Of a DNA stretch of 64,000 bases, positions 8,257 to 17,369 are shown piece by piece; the first letter of the stretch is position 1, and every line of letters starts with the position of its first letter. Position numbers and translations under genes: made by a program. Source of the stretch: Paraburkholderia caffeinitolerans (GTDB lineage Bacteria > Pseudomonadota > Gammaproteobacteria > Burkholderiales > Burkholderiaceae); contig NZ_CADIKL010000013.1 in the NCBI RefSeq assembly GCF_902859945.1, positions 62,001-126,000 on the forward strand. Direction: 5' to 3'. A model generated the notes under the pieces. It did not search any database and was not told where the DNA came from. It worked only from the letters and a program-made list of their open reading frames with translations.

Positions 8257-9288
8257 ATGAGCTTGCTCAATCCGCTGTTGCTGGGTGCGCGCCGCTTTGC
8301 TGCGGGCGTCGATGTGGGCGCGCGTGGCGTCACGCTGGTTGTTCTGAGTCAGAGGGTGTTCGGCGGCGGGCCGTTGCGCATCGAATGGCTGGGCCGCGCG
8401 CCGCTTGCGCGCGAGGCGCTCTCGGGCGTCGAGATCGTTAATCGTCAGGCGCTGGCAGGCGCGCTGCAGGAAGTGTTCGGCGCGCTGCCGCCCGCCTGTG
8501 CGCAGGCCACGCTGCGTTGCGCGATGGCGCTGCCCGCCGGCGCGACGCTGCTGGCGTCCATGCCGCTCGCGCGGCTGGCGCCCGCGGACCGGGGCGGCCG
8601 CGCGAGCCGGGCAGACCAGATGGGCCGGTTGGACATCTCAGGCCTCTACACCGAGCTCGAGCCGCTCGTGCTCGCCGAGGCGGAACGCGTGTCGGGCGTC
8701 GAGCGCGCCGAGCTGGCCGTGGATTGGCGCGTCGGCCCGCTTGCGCTGGAGTGCGGCGTGGCGTCCATGCACGAAACGCAGGTGACGATCGCGGCCACAG
8801 CGCGCGCCCATCTGGAGGCGCGCATCGAATGCGCCGCGATGGCGGGCATCGCGCTATGCGCCGTGGACGACGAGGCGCATGCGGCACTGCGCGCGATTCG
8901 TCATGCCGCTGAGTTCGAGTTGCAGCCGCACGAGGCGTGGGTGGCGCTGTGGATCGGCGCGGACGGCGTGCACGGCTGGTTCGTCGCCGAAGAAGCCGTC
9001 GTGCGAACCATGCGTTTTCCGGCGCTGGAGCACGCCGATCTGGTCGAAGCGCTGCGCGATCTGGCAGGCAGCGAGCAAACGGGCTGCACGTTCGTGGCCG
9101 GCGACCTCGCTCTGCTGCACAGCACGCATTTTTCGCTTGCCGATATCGGCGATGTGCTCGGCAGTCCCGTGCTGCCGTTCGAATGCGCGCCGCTCGCCGA
9201 CATTGAACACCCGCTCGATGCCAATCTGCTGCACGACCCGTCGTGTGCGGTCGCGTTCGGCCTTGCCATGCGCGGGGTGAGCGAATGA
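8257..9288 (+). CDS. pilM: Type IV pilus assembly protein PilM
   Basis: Actin-like cytoplasmic ATP-binding protein (343 residues) that docks to the N-terminus of PilN in the pilus alignment complex. The family pattern is seen at the N-terminus: FAAGVDVGARGVTLVVLSQ resembles the phosphate-1 motif of PilM (VGIDIGSxSVK). Similarity further on is weak and the sequence is diverged, so the name leans partly on context. The ATG at 8257 follows GGGAGG by six bases and is preferred over the GTG at 8101. The stop overlaps the pilN start (ATGA). In many proteobacteria pilMNOPQ lies between mrcA and aroK, as here. Confidence 0.85.
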   Translation: MSLLNPLLLGARRFAAGVDVGARGVTLVVLSQRVFGGGPLRIEWLGRAPLAREALSGVEIVNRQALAGALQEVFGALPPACAQATLRCAMALPAGATLLASMPLARLAPADRGGRASRADQMGRLDISGLYTELEPLVLAEAERVSGVERAELAVDWRVGPLALECGVASMHETQVTIAATARAHLEARIECAAMAGIALCAVDDEAHAALRAIRHAAEFELQPHEAWVALWIGADGVHGWFVAEEAVVRTMRFPALEHADLVEALRDLAGSEQTGCTFVAGDLALLHSTHFSLADIGDVLGSPVLPFECAPLADIEHPLDANLLHDPSCAVAFGLAMRGVSE

Positions 9289-9983
9289 GCGCGCGAGCGG
9301 GCATCGTGCGCGAGCAGATCGTCGTGCCGGGAATGTGGAGCGATGGATTCAACTTGCTGCCATGGCGGTCGGGCGCGATGCGTCGTTTGCGTCGTCGCCG
9401 CGCGGTCGAATGGCTGGCGGCGTTGATTGTGGGCGGCGCATGCGGCAGCGCCGTGGCCGGATGGCAGCTGTTCGAGCGCACACGGGTCGAAGCGCGCCGC
9501 GAGGCGATAGATCAACAACTCGCGCGCTTGGCCGTGCCGCTGGCGCTTGCGCACAAGCTCGAACGCGAAGCCGACGCGCGCCGCGCCGCGCGTTCCGAAG
9601 CGCAGCAGCGGGCGAAGCCGCTTGCGCATGTGTTTGCGCTCATCGACGCGTTGTCGCGGGCGCGCACGGCGGGCGTGGTTCTCGAGCAGCTTGCGCAGCG
9701 CGTCGAAGAAACAGAGTTGCACGCAAGCGCGACCAACGAGGCTGCGGCAGCGGCTTGGCTCGCAAGCCTGCACGCGATCCCGGGAGTCGAGGCGGTCGAC
9801 GTGCGCGAATTGAAGCGCCCTCAGGAAACCGCGCTCATGCGCGAGCGCACCCCGCTCGGTGCGTCGCCCAGCGTGGCGCTGACTCGTGCGCCCATTCGTA
9901 TAGCGGTGCGGCTGGTATGGAAGGGCGTGGCGGCGAACGCAGTCGGCGCGGCGCGTAGCGCAGGCGCGAAGGGGGCGAAATGA
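9285..9983 (+). CDS. pilN: Type IV pilus assembly protein PilN
   Basis: Bitopic inner-membrane protein (232 residues). The cytoplasmic N-terminus carries the PilM-binding motif NLLPWR near residue 20, followed by one membrane helix (about 45-65), a charged coiled-coil-like stretch rich in Ala, Arg and Glu, and a periplasmic ferredoxin-like region. PilN joins PilO and links cytoplasmic PilM to the periplasmic part of the machine. The start overlaps the pilM stop; the stop overlaps the next gene by ATGA, so translation is coupled. Confidence 0.88.
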   Translation: MSARAGIVREQIVVPGMWSDGFNLLPWRSGAMRRLRRRRAVEWLAALIVGGACGSAVAGWQLFERTRVEARREAIDQQLARLAVPLALAHKLEREADARRAARSEAQQRAKPLAHVFALIDALSRARTAGVVLEQLAQRVEETELHASATNEAAAAAWLASLHAIPGVEAVDVRELKRPQETALMRERTPLGASPSVALTRAPIRIAVRLVWKGVAANAVGAARSAGAKGAK

Positions 9984-10882
9984 TGGCCACGCTCGGGATG
10001 CGCGCCCGCCCCTTTGGGCGTCCACGCACGCACGGCGGTGTGCCCGGACACCTGCGCGGATGGCTGCCTCTGCATGCGTGGAGCGGCCGGCGGCGCGCCA
10101 CAGTCGCTGCGGTGTTGGGTGTACTCGCCACCTGCCTGGTGAGCGGTGCTTGCGTGATCCTGGACGTAGGCGGCGAGCAGGCGGCGCAATCCACGCTTGC
10201 CGATGCCCATGCGCGGCTCGCGGGCGCGCGGCAAACACTAGCGAGCCTGCCGGCCTTGCAGCGTGAGGCGCACGCCGGGCAAGACGGACCACAGCGCGGG
10301 CGCGAGGGCAGCGCTGCTGGCGATATTCGCGGCATCTCGCAGCTTGCGGCGCAGGCCGAGCTCGTGCTGATCACGCTGGAGCCAGCGGCTTCGGGCGGCG
10401 CCCGGGGGCAGACGTTTCGCTCGACGAAGCTGGTTGCGCTGGGCAGCTTCGGGCAATTGTCGACGTTCCTCGAAGGGCTTGCGACGTTGCCCGAACTCGT
10501 CGTGCCTGCCGAGCTTTCTGTCAGACGCAGCCGAGGCGGCCTTGCGGTCTCGGCCGTGCTGCAGGTGTTCGACGGACTGCCTGCTGCTGTCCTCTCGCGC
10601 CATGGCGACGAAGGTGGCGCACTCGCCGATCCGTTCGCGAGCGGATTCTCCGGTGTCCAGGGCGCTGCTTGGACGCAGGGCGGCGCTGCGATGCGCCTGT
10701 CCGGCATGCTGGTGGAGCGCGGGCGAGCGGTTGCGCTCGTTGAAACCGCCGAAGGCACCGTGGCCGTGCAGACCGGCGCCACGCTTGCGGGCGCACAGGT
10801 GTCGAGCGTGAATCCGGTGCGCATCGTGCTCTCGCTCGATGGCGCGACGCACACCTTGGGCTGGGCGGAGGACGCCAAATGA
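9980..10882 (+). CDS. PilO-like/PilP-like fused pilus assembly protein
   Basis: 300-residue protein in the position where separate pilO and pilP are expected. The first part is PilO-like: an Arg-rich cytoplasmic start, one membrane helix (about 40-62), an Ala-rich helical stretch, and LGSFGQLSTFLEGLATLP near 154-171, resembling the PilO periplasmic domain. The last ~85 residues are PilP-like: DPFASGF near 217, then MRLSGMLVERGRAVALVET and a GTVAVQTGATL segment (238-270), like the PilP homology domain that binds the PilQ secretin. No lipobox is present, so the PilP part would be held by the PilO anchor instead of a lipid. Overlaps with pilN and pilQ are by ATGA. The fusion is my reading of short motifs; confirmation needs profile searches. 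Confidence 0.65.
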   Translation: MMATLGMRARPFGRPRTHGGVPGHLRGWLPLHAWSGRRRATVAAVLGVLATCLVSGACVILDVGGEQAAQSTLADAHARLAGARQTLASLPALQREAHAGQDGPQRGREGSAAGDIRGISQLAAQAELVLITLEPAASGGARGQTFRSTKLVALGSFGQLSTFLEGLATLPELVVPAELSVRRSRGGLAVSAVLQVFDGLPAAVLSRHGDEGGALADPFASGFSGVQGAAWTQGGAAMRLSGMLVERGRAVALVETAEGTVAVQTGATLAGAQVSSVNPVRIVLSLDGATHTLGWAEDAK

Positions 10883-12549
10883 AACTCCTGCAATTGGTGT
10901 GTCCTGGCGCCGGCCGACTTTGGGCCACAGTGCGCCGCGTGATCCGTCGGCTGAGTTGCGTGCTTGCATTGATGGCGCAGGCCGCGCCTCCCGCCCAAGG
11001 CGCTGTGCCGCCACCGCTGCCGGCGTGGCGGCAGGCTGCCGTACCGGTTGCGCGTTATGAGGCGCCGCCGCTGCCGCCACAGCCATCGCTCTCTGTCGGC
11101 GGAACGGGTGGGGAGTCTGATGCCCCGCCAGGCTGGGTCGCGAATCCGTTCGTGCCCGAGAACGGCGCAGGCGCAGCTTCGCTGCCCGGTGCTGCCGAGG
11201 GCGAAGGCGGCGATCCAGCGGCGCAGCGTGCGGCAACACCGGCCACGCCCGAGGCGTCGCCACCGCTTGAGGGGCCGCCCGTGCCACTGCGTCCACCGAC
11301 ACGCCTGAGCGGCGCGGCGTCGGGCGATGACGGCCTGCCGCCCGATCGCCCGATCTCGCTCAATTTTCAGCGCGCGGAGCTCACGGCCGCGCTGCACGCG
11401 TTCGCGCAATTCACGAAGCTGAACATCGTTGCGAGCGAGCGCGTGCGCGGCCAGGTCACGCTGCGGCTCGACCGTGTGCCGTGGCGCGCCGCCTTCGACC
11501 TGCTGCTCGTATCGAACGGCCTCGCCATGGAGCGCACGGGCCGCGTGCTCTGGGTCGCACCCGCAGCTGACCTCGCTGCGCGCGAGCGCCAGCTATTCGA
11601 AGCGCACGCGCGCGCCGCCGAACTGGAGCCGCTTGCGAGCCGCGCGTTCGAGCTTCAGTACGCGCGCGCCGAGGACCTGCGCCGGCTCCTCACCGGCTCG
11701 GGCACGCAGCGCGCGCTCTCGAAGCGTGGCGCTGCCGTGGCGGACACGCGCACGAATCTGCTGTTTGTCACGGATTTGCCGGCACGCCTCGACCAGATCG
11801 CGGGGCTCATCCAGCGCCTCGACGCGCCCGCGCGCCAGGTGCTGATCGAGGCGCGCATCGTCGAAGGCGACGAAGGCTTGTCGCGCGAACTGGGCGTGCG
11901 GCTCGGGCTCCACCCGACCAATCCGGACGGCGTTCCGCGCGGGCTGCACGGCGACACGGTCGGCGCGGTCTATGATTTGCCGGCGGGGCCGCTCTCCGGG
12001 TTCGACGCCGCCCAACTCGGCCTCACGCTGTTGGCCGCGCACGCAACCCGCCTGCTCGACATCGAGTTGAGCGCGCTGGAAGCCGAGGGGCGCGGGCGAG
12101 TGGTGTCGAGTCCGCGCGTCGTGACGGCGGACCGCACCAAGGCCGTCGTCGAGCAGGGCACTGAGCTGCCGTATCAGGCCAAGGTCGGACAGGGCGTCTC
12201 GGGCGTGCAATTTCGCCGCGCCACGCTGAAGCTGGAGGTCGAGCCGCAGATCACGCCCGATGGCCGTGTGATTCTCGACCTCGACGTGGCCAAGGACAGC
12301 GTGGGCGAGCAAACCGCCGCAGGGCCGGCGATTCACACCAAGCACGTGCAGACGCGGGTCGAGATCGAGGATGGTGGAACGGTCTCGATTGGGGGCATCG
12401 ATGCGACCGATGACCGGGACGATGTGACGCGCGTGCCGCTCCTGGGCAAAATACCGTTTTTGGGCGCGCTTTTTTCGCATCGCGCGCATCGTGATCGACG
12501 CAGCGAACTGGTGGTGTTCATCACGCCGCGCGTGGTCAGCGGGGACTGA
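10879..12549 (+). CDS. pilQ: Type IV pilus secretin PilQ
   Basis: Outer-membrane secretin (556 residues) through which the pilus or competence pseudopilus passes. It starts with a signal-like region (RRLSCVLALMAQAAPPAQG). A Pro/Ala/Gly-rich linker (about 40-155) follows. Next is an STN/N0 domain (ISLNFQRAELTAALHAFAQF), then an N1 domain (AFELQYARAEDLRRLL; ADTRTNLLFVTD) and the secretin core (VLIEARIVEGDE; VVSSPRVVTADRTKA; IGGIDATDD; VPLLGKIPFLGALF). It lacks the AMIN domains of long PilQ proteins, so it is shorter than the Neisseria or Pseudomonas types. The start overlaps the preceding gene by ATGA. Confidence 0.93.
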   Translation: MKLLQLVCPGAGRLWATVRRVIRRLSCVLALMAQAAPPAQGAVPPPLPAWRQAAVPVARYEAPPLPPQPSLSVGGTGGESDAPPGWVANPFVPENGAGAASLPGAAEGEGGDPAAQRAATPATPEASPPLEGPPVPLRPPTRLSGAASGDDGLPPDRPISLNFQRAELTAALHAFAQFTKLNIVASERVRGQVTLRLDRVPWRAAFDLLLVSNGLAMERTGRVLWVAPAADLAARERQLFEAHARAAELEPLASRAFELQYARAEDLRRLLTGSGTQRALSKRGAAVADTRTNLLFVTDLPARLDQIAGLIQRLDAPARQVLIEARIVEGDEGLSRELGVRLGLHPTNPDGVPRGLHGDTVGAVYDLPAGPLSGFDAAQLGLTLLAAHATRLLDIELSALEAEGRGRVVSSPRVVTADRTKAVVEQGTELPYQAKVGQGVSGVQFRRATLKLEVEPQITPDGRVILDLDVAKDSVGEQTAAGPAIHTKHVQTRVEIEDGGTVSIGGIDATDDRDDVTRVPLLGKIPFLGALFSHRAHRDRRSELVVFITPRVVSGD

Positions 12550-12704
12550 GCGGTCGGCGTGCGAAGCGCGTGGGTCGCGCCCCAAATTGAAGCGGCGCCG
12601 CGCGGACTGCCCGAAAAGGGCCGGACCGCGCGCGCCGTAGGCTCGACAACGCCGCCGCTTTGCCAGTAAGCTGCGGCACCAACCTTTCGTAGGAAACGCT
12701 GCAA

Positions 12705-13253
12705 GTGCGGGACGCAAACGCCAATGTATTTTTCGTAGGGCTCATGGGCGCCGGCAAGACGACCGTGGGCCGGGCGGTCGCGCGCCGGCTTGAGCGTCCG
12801 TTTTTCGACTCCGATCACGAGATCGAGGCGCGCACGGGCGCGCGCATTCCGGTGATCTTCGAGCTGGAAGGCGAAGCGGGCTTTCGCGAGCGCGAGGCGC
12901 ACGTGATCGACGACCTCAGCGCGCGCGAAGGCATCGTGCTGGCGACGGGCGGCGGCGCGGTGCTACGGCCCGAAAACCGCGCGGCGCTCAAGGAGCGAGG
13001 CTTCGTCGTTTATTTGCGCGCGAATCCGCACGACCTCTGGCTGCGCACTCGCCGCGACAAGAACCGGCCGCTCCTGCAGACCGAAGACCCCAAGGGGCGG
13101 CTCGAAGCGCTCTATGAGCAGCGCGATCCGCTTTATCGCGAGGTCGCCGACTTCGTGATCGAGACCGGCCGTCCGTCCGTGAACGGCCTCGTCAACATGG
13201 TGTTGATGCAGCTCGACATGGCCGGCGTCGCTCGAACCCCGGCGAGCGAGTAG
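12705..13253 (+). CDS. aroK: Shikimate kinase
   Basis: Phosphorylates shikimate with ATP in the chorismate pathway. It has 182 residues. Features: Walker [12 protein letters not shown], the DSDHEIE aspartate that binds shikimate, ATGGGAVL and the LID-region RRDKNRPLL. Start is a GTG at 12705 with AGGAAA eight bases upstream; no better ATG is in frame. It is followed by aroB 42 bases later and preceded by pilQ, the common pilQ-aroK-aroB order. Confidence 0.97.
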   Translation: MRDANANVFFVGLMGAGKTTVGRAVARRLERPFFDSDHEIEARTGARIPVIFELEGEAGFREREAHVIDDLSAREGIVLATGGGAVLRPENRAALKERGFVVYLRANPHDLWLRTRRDKNRPLLQTEDPKGRLEALYEQRDPLYREVADFVIETGRPSVNGLVNMVLMQLDMAGVARTPASE

Positions 13254-13295
13254 GGTGTTCCTGCTCGCGTCACCCATCCTGAACGAATGCCTCGC

Positions 13296-14381
13296 ATGAT
13301 TACCGTCAACGTCGAACTGGGCGACCGCGCCTACCCCATCCATGTCGGCACCGACCTTATCGGCCAGACGGCGCTGTTCGCGCCGCATATCGCCGGCAAG
13401 TCGGTGACCATCGTGACCAATACCGTCGTCGAGCCGCTTTATGGCGACCAGCTGCGCGCTGCGCTCGCGCCGCTCGGCAAGGACGTCCACACGGTCGTGC
13501 TGCCCGATGGCGAGGCGTACAAGAACTGGGAAACGCTCAACCTGATCTTCGACGCACTGCTCACCGCGCGCGCCGACCGCAAGACCACGCTGATCGCGCT
13601 GGGCGGAGGCGTGACCGGTGACATGACGGGTTTCGCGGCCGCCTGCTACATGCGCGGCGTGCCGTTTATCCAGGTGCCCACGACGCTGCTCTCGCAGGTC
13701 GATTCGTCGGTGGGCGGCAAAACCGGCATCAACCATCCGCTCGGCAAGAACATGATCGGCGCGTTCTACCAGCCACAGGCCGTGATCGCCGATATCGGCG
13801 CGCTGCGCACGCTGCCGGCGCGCGAACTGGCAGCCGGCGTGGCCGAGGTCATCAAGACCGGGGCGATCGCTGACGCCGAATTCTTCGAGTGGATCGAGGC
13901 GAATGTGGCAGCGCTCAACCGCTGCGAGCCCGAGGCGCTCGCGCATGCGGTGAAGCGCTCGTGCGAGATCAAGGCGTCGGTGGTGGCCGCCGACGAGCGC
14001 GAAGGCGGCCTGCGCGCGATTCTGAACTTCGGCCATACGTTCGGTCACGCGATTGAAGCGGGCCTCGGCTATGGTGAGTGGCTGCACGGCGAAGCCGTGG
14101 GCTGCGGCATGGTGATGGCGGCCGATCTTTCGGTGCGGCTCGGCATGCTCGACGAAGCGTCGCGCGCGCGGCTCGTGCGGGTGGTGAAGGCCGCGAATCT
14201 GCCGATCGTGGCGCCCGCGCTGGGCGCGGAGCGCTACGTCGACCTCATGCAGGTCGACAAGAAAGCCGAGGGCGGTGCGATCAAGTTCATCCTGCTCGAG
14301 CGCTTCGGGCAGACGCATATCGGCCGTGCGCCCGACGAAGCCGTGCAGGCGACGCTCGCCGCCGCCGTTGTGAAGGGTTGA
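13296..14381 (+). CDS. aroB: 3-dehydroquinate synthase
   Basis: NAD- and zinc-dependent enzyme converting DAHP to 3-dehydroquinate, second step of the chorismate pathway. About 361 residues. Features: the NAD-binding [18 protein letters not shown], the [20 protein letters not shown] core and the metal-site histidines in [10 protein letters not shown] and LHGEAV. Two starts are possible (13287 and 13296); 13296 gives the usual [10 protein letters not shown] start, but neither has a clear ribosome site. It sits between aroK and dgt. Confidence 0.97.
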   Translation: MITVNVELGDRAYPIHVGTDLIGQTALFAPHIAGKSVTIVTNTVVEPLYGDQLRAALAPLGKDVHTVVLPDGEAYKNWETLNLIFDALLTARADRKTTLIALGGGVTGDMTGFAAACYMRGVPFIQVPTTLLSQVDSSVGGKTGINHPLGKNMIGAFYQPQAVIADIGALRTLPARELAAGVAEVIKTGAIADAEFFEWIEANVAALNRCEPEALAHAVKRSCEIKASVVAADEREGGLRAILNFGHTFGHAIEAGLGYGEWLHGEAVGCGMVMAADLSVRLGMLDEASRARLVRVVKAANLPIVAPALGAERYVDLMQVDKKAEGGAIKFILLERFGQTHIGRAPDEAVQATLAAAVVKG

Positions 14382-14472
14382 ATTTAGCCGCTTGAACCTG
14401 GCGGCCTGAGTTTGCGCGGCCCGTGCCTGCGAGGCCGGGGCCGCCCCACATGCGATCCTTGCGGAGGAACCG

Positions 14473-15699
14473 TTGAGCGACACCCGCAGCGACATCAGAG
14501 GCGAGCATTCCGCTAAGCACACAGGTCAGGACCGCGCCCACGCGCCGGGCGTTGTCGGTGTGCCAGTCGATCTGGAAGCGGGGCTCGCGCCCTACGCGGC
14601 ACGTTCCGCGCAATCGCGCGGGCGTCGGTTCGCCGAGCCGCCGCCCGCCGCGCGCAGTGAGTTTCAGCGTGACCGCGACCGCATCGTCCATTCAACGGCT
14701 TTCCGGCGGCTCGAATACAAAACCCAGGTGTTCGTGAATCACGAGGGCGATCTCTTTCGCACGCGGCTCACGCACAGCCTCGAAGTCGCACAGATCGCGC
14801 GTTCGGTTGCCCGCAACCTGCGCGTGAACGAGGATCTTGTCGAAGCTATCTCGCTCGCGCACGATCTCGGCCATACGCCGTTCGGCCATGCGGGCCAGGA
14901 CGCGCTCAACGAATGCATGCGCGAGCACGGTGGCTTCGAGCACAACTTGCAGAGCCTGGCCGTGGTCGACGAACTCGAGGAGCATTACGGCGCGTTCGAC
15001 GGCCTCAATCTCTGCTTCGAGACGCGCGAAGGCATCCTCAAGCACTGCTCGCGCGAGCATGCGCGGCAGCTGGGCGAACTCGGCGAGCGCTTCCTGCTCG
15101 GGCGTCAGCCTTCGCTCGAAGCGCAGATTGCCAACATCGCCGACGAAATCGCCTACAACAATCACGATGTGGACGACGGGCTGCGTTCGGGGCTGCTCAC
15201 CATCGAGCAGCTTGCCGAGGTCGAACTCTGGCAGATGCACTACGAGGCTGCGCGCGCCGAGTACCCGCAAATAGAGGGGCGGCGCCTCGTGCATGAGATC
15301 GTGCGGCGCATCATCAACACGCTGATCGTCGACTTGATCGACGAGACGAGCCGCAATCTCGCGAAGCTCGCGCCGCAATCGCTCGACGACGTGCGCGCCG
15401 CGCCGCCCATCGTCGCGCACAGTGAGGGCGTTGCGGCCCAAGCCGCCGTGCTCAAGCGGTTTCTGTACCGCAACCTGTACCGGCATTACCGCGTGATGCG
15501 GATGGCGAACAAGGCGCAACGTATCGTGAAGGGGCTTTTCGAGGCGTTTTCCGACGATCCGCGTCTGCTGCCCCCCGCCTACCAGACGCACGACGAAGCA
15601 TCGCAGCCGCGCCAGATCGCGCACTACATCGCGGGCATGACGGACCGCTATGCGCTCAAGGAATACCGGCGCCTCTTCGTCGTGTCCGACGAAGTCTGA
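14473..15699 (+). CDS. dgt: dGTPase-like deoxyguanosinetriphosphate triphosphohydrolase
   Basis: HD-domain hydrolase that removes triphosphate from dNTPs; members of this class have been linked to dNTP pool balance. 408 residues. HD motifs are visible: [33 protein letters not shown], and a later [13 protein letters not shown]. The Dgt-like N-terminal signature [22 protein letters not shown] is split by me only for length. Start is TTG at 14473 with GGAGGA four bases upstream. It follows aroB by 91 bases and may be co-transcribed. Substrate preference cannot be read from sequence. Confidence 0.93.
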   Translation: MSDTRSDIRGEHSAKHTGQDRAHAPGVVGVPVDLEAGLAPYAARSAQSRGRRFAEPPPAARSEFQRDRDRIVHSTAFRRLEYKTQVFVNHEGDLFRTRLTHSLEVAQIARSVARNLRVNEDLVEAISLAHDLGHTPFGHAGQDALNECMREHGGFEHNLQSLAVVDELEEHYGAFDGLNLCFETREGILKHCSREHARQLGELGERFLLGRQPSLEAQIANIADEIAYNNHDVDDGLRSGLLTIEQLAEVELWQMHYEAARAEYPQIEGRRLVHEIVRRIINTLIVDLIDETSRNLAKLAPQSLDDVRAAPPIVAHSEGVAAQAAVLKRFLYRNLYRHYRVMRMANKAQRIVKGLFEAFSDDPRLLPPAYQTHDEASQPRQIAHYIAGMTDRYALKEYRRLFVVSDEV

Positions 15700-15732
15700 G
15701 TGATCCCCTGTCCTGAATCCGGAGTCCAGACG

Positions 15733-16494
15733 ATGAACAACTGGCCGTATCCGCGCGTTGCCGCGCATCGTGGCGGCGGTACGCTCGCCCCCGAGAACAC
15801 GCTGGCGGGCCTGTGTGTCGGCGCCGGGTTCGGGCACACGATGGTGGAATTCGACGCCAAGCTCTCGGCCGACAACATCGCGTTCCTGCTGCACGACGAC
15901 ACGGTCGAGCGCACCTCGAACGGGCGCGGTGCGGCGGCGCAGCTGCGCTATGCGCAGATTGCGGCGTTCGATGCGGGTAGTTGGTGCGATCCGCGCTTCG
16001 AAGGCGAGCACATGCCGACGCTCGCCGAGGCGGCGCAATGCTGCCGCGAGGAAGGCCTGATGGCGAATGTGGAGATCAAGCCGTGTCCGGGGCGGGAGGT
16101 GGAGACGGGCCGTATCGTCGGCGCCGAGGCGGCGCGGCTGTGGCGCGCATCGGGGCTGGATCAAGCGACAGTGCAGCCGCTGCTTTCCTCATTCTCGCCC
16201 GAGGCGCTCGCGGCGGCGCGCGATGCCGCGCCGGATCTTCCGCGCGGCCTGCTGGTCGAGCGCGTGCCCGACGACTGGCGCGAGCAGACGGCCGCGCTAG
16301 GTTGCGTTTCGCTGCATGCGAGCCACCGGCATCTGGACGAGGAACTGGTTCGCCGCATCAAGGAAGCCGGTCTTTTCATTCTCGCCTACACGGTGAACGA
16401 CCTCAAACGCGCGCGGTTACTCGTGAGTTGGGGCGTAGACACCATCTGCACCGACCGCATCGACCTGATCGAGCCGTACGCGCTCGACGGATAG
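15733..16494 (+). CDS. ugpQ: Glycerophosphodiester phosphodiesterase (UgpQ-like)
   Basis: Cytoplasmic GDPD family enzyme (253 residues) that hydrolyses glycerophosphodiesters from phospholipid breakdown to glycerol-3-phosphate and an alcohol. Family motifs: VAAHRGGGTLAPENTL with the catalytic histidine and glutamate, MVEFDAKLS, LLHDDTVERTSNG, NVEIKP and a final WGVDTICTDRID. There is no signal peptide, which fits UgpQ and not the periplasmic GlpQ. The ATG at 15733 has GGAG eight bases before it; an upstream GTG (15700) overlaps the dgt stop. Confidence 0.93.
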   Translation: MNNWPYPRVAAHRGGGTLAPENTLAGLCVGAGFGHTMVEFDAKLSADNIAFLLHDDTVERTSNGRGAAAQLRYAQIAAFDAGSWCDPRFEGEHMPTLAEAAQCCREEGLMANVEIKPCPGREVETGRIVGAEAARLWRASGLDQATVQPLLSSFSPEALAAARDAAPDLPRGLLVERVPDDWREQTAALGCVSLHASHRHLDEELVRRIKEAGLFILAYTVNDLKRARLLVSWGVDTICTDRIDLIEPYALDG

Positions 16495-16585
16495 TGCGGC
16501 TTCAAACCCGCCACTGAGTGGCCAAGGTCGCTCGCAAGCCCATCGGCGTAGACCGCCGGGCGGGCTTGCGGCGCGTGGCGATGCT

Positions 16586-16963
16586 TTAGCGCAGGCGCGA
16601 AAGCAGTGCGCCTGCGACCAGCGCGACGCCGCCCACGATGGCAACGGCTTGCCACGGGTTGGCACGCACGTAGTCGTCGGCTTGGGCTATGGCTGCGTCG
16701 GCGCGCTCGCGCGTGGAGGCGCGCGCAACTTCCAGGCGCTCGCGCGCCGAATCCAGACGCTTGCGAATGTCGGCGCGCAGCTCGGCGGCGTCGGCTTGCG
16801 TGCCTTCGCCGAGCGTCGTTTCCAGTTCGGCGAGCAAATCCCGCAGTTCTTCGGCGATGTCGGCGGCCGCGTTGCGGCCGTGGCGTGCGATGCGGCGCGC
16901 GTGGCGGCCCGTGCGCGTCCAGGATTCTCCGATGGCGTCTCGCGTATTCGGGAATGCGCTCAT
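16586..16963 (-). CDS. ElaB/YqjD-like DUF883 membrane-anchored protein
   Basis: 125-residue protein with a long charged alpha-helical, coiled-coil-like region (about 20-95, rich in Arg, Glu and Ala) and one C-terminal membrane helix (AVAIVGGVALVAGALL) ending in LSRLR. This is the pattern of the ElaB/YqjD/YgaM group: tail-anchored inner-membrane proteins, some of which bind ribosomes in stationary phase. The start at 16963 is chosen because GGAG lies six bases before it on the minus strand; in-frame starts further upstream (16978, 16987) lack this. It is a single-gene unit, facing the glycerophosphodiesterase gene. Confidence 0.85.
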   Translation of the reverse strand: MSAFPNTRDAIGESWTRTGRHARRIARHGRNAAADIAEELRDLLAELETTLGEGTQADAAELRADIRKRLDSARERLEVARASTRERADAAIAQADDYVRANPWQAVAIVGGVALVAGALLSRLR

Positions 16964-17369
16964 GAATAGCTCCGTCATTGAAAACACAGGGTAAAGGGCC
17001 CGCCACGCCTGTGTCCTAAAAGCGGGCGCGGCGGGCGAAAGGGTTCAAGTATTGCGCATTTCGGGTGCCTGGCGTGCCAAGGTGTACAGGCGGGATTACG
17101 CTTGGGCTCGTCCGCCAAGGCCCGCCTGGCGGGGCTTCGCGGCCCGCGCGCGGGTGCCGGACGGCAAATCGGCGCGTCTTGTTTGCGACAAATGATTACG
17201 GGGACAGCACGGATTTTCCGGGAGGCATAGAATCAGGAAAAGCCATTCGAGATGTAAGGGATGGTTGCTGTCTATGTAGGAGGTGCCGCCCTCCGTCGGT
17301 CGCCGTGAGGGCGGGACGGAGAGCAGGACCGGGGAAGGCTGGGGCGGGGTGTTCCGAACGCGCTGGCGC
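16964..17369. other. Intergenic stretch without a gene
   Basis: About 400 bases between the ElaB-like gene and ompW. No open frame looks coding. It holds an 8-bp inverted repeat CCGCCCTC/GAGGGCGG (17286-17314) just past the ompW stop on the minus strand, which lacks a T run and so is only a weak terminator candidate. The promoter of the ElaB-like gene should lie in 16990-17100. Confidence 0.5.

Noticed and set aside
12963-14522. Long minus-strand open frame across aroK and aroB
   Set aside because: Antisense to two firm genes; translation looks like GC-driven shadow with no motif and no ribosome site.
16534-16569. Inverted repeat GCAAGCCC/GGGCTTGC after the glycerophosphodiesterase gene
   Set aside because: The loop is 20 bases and no T run follows on either strand, so a terminator is not supported.
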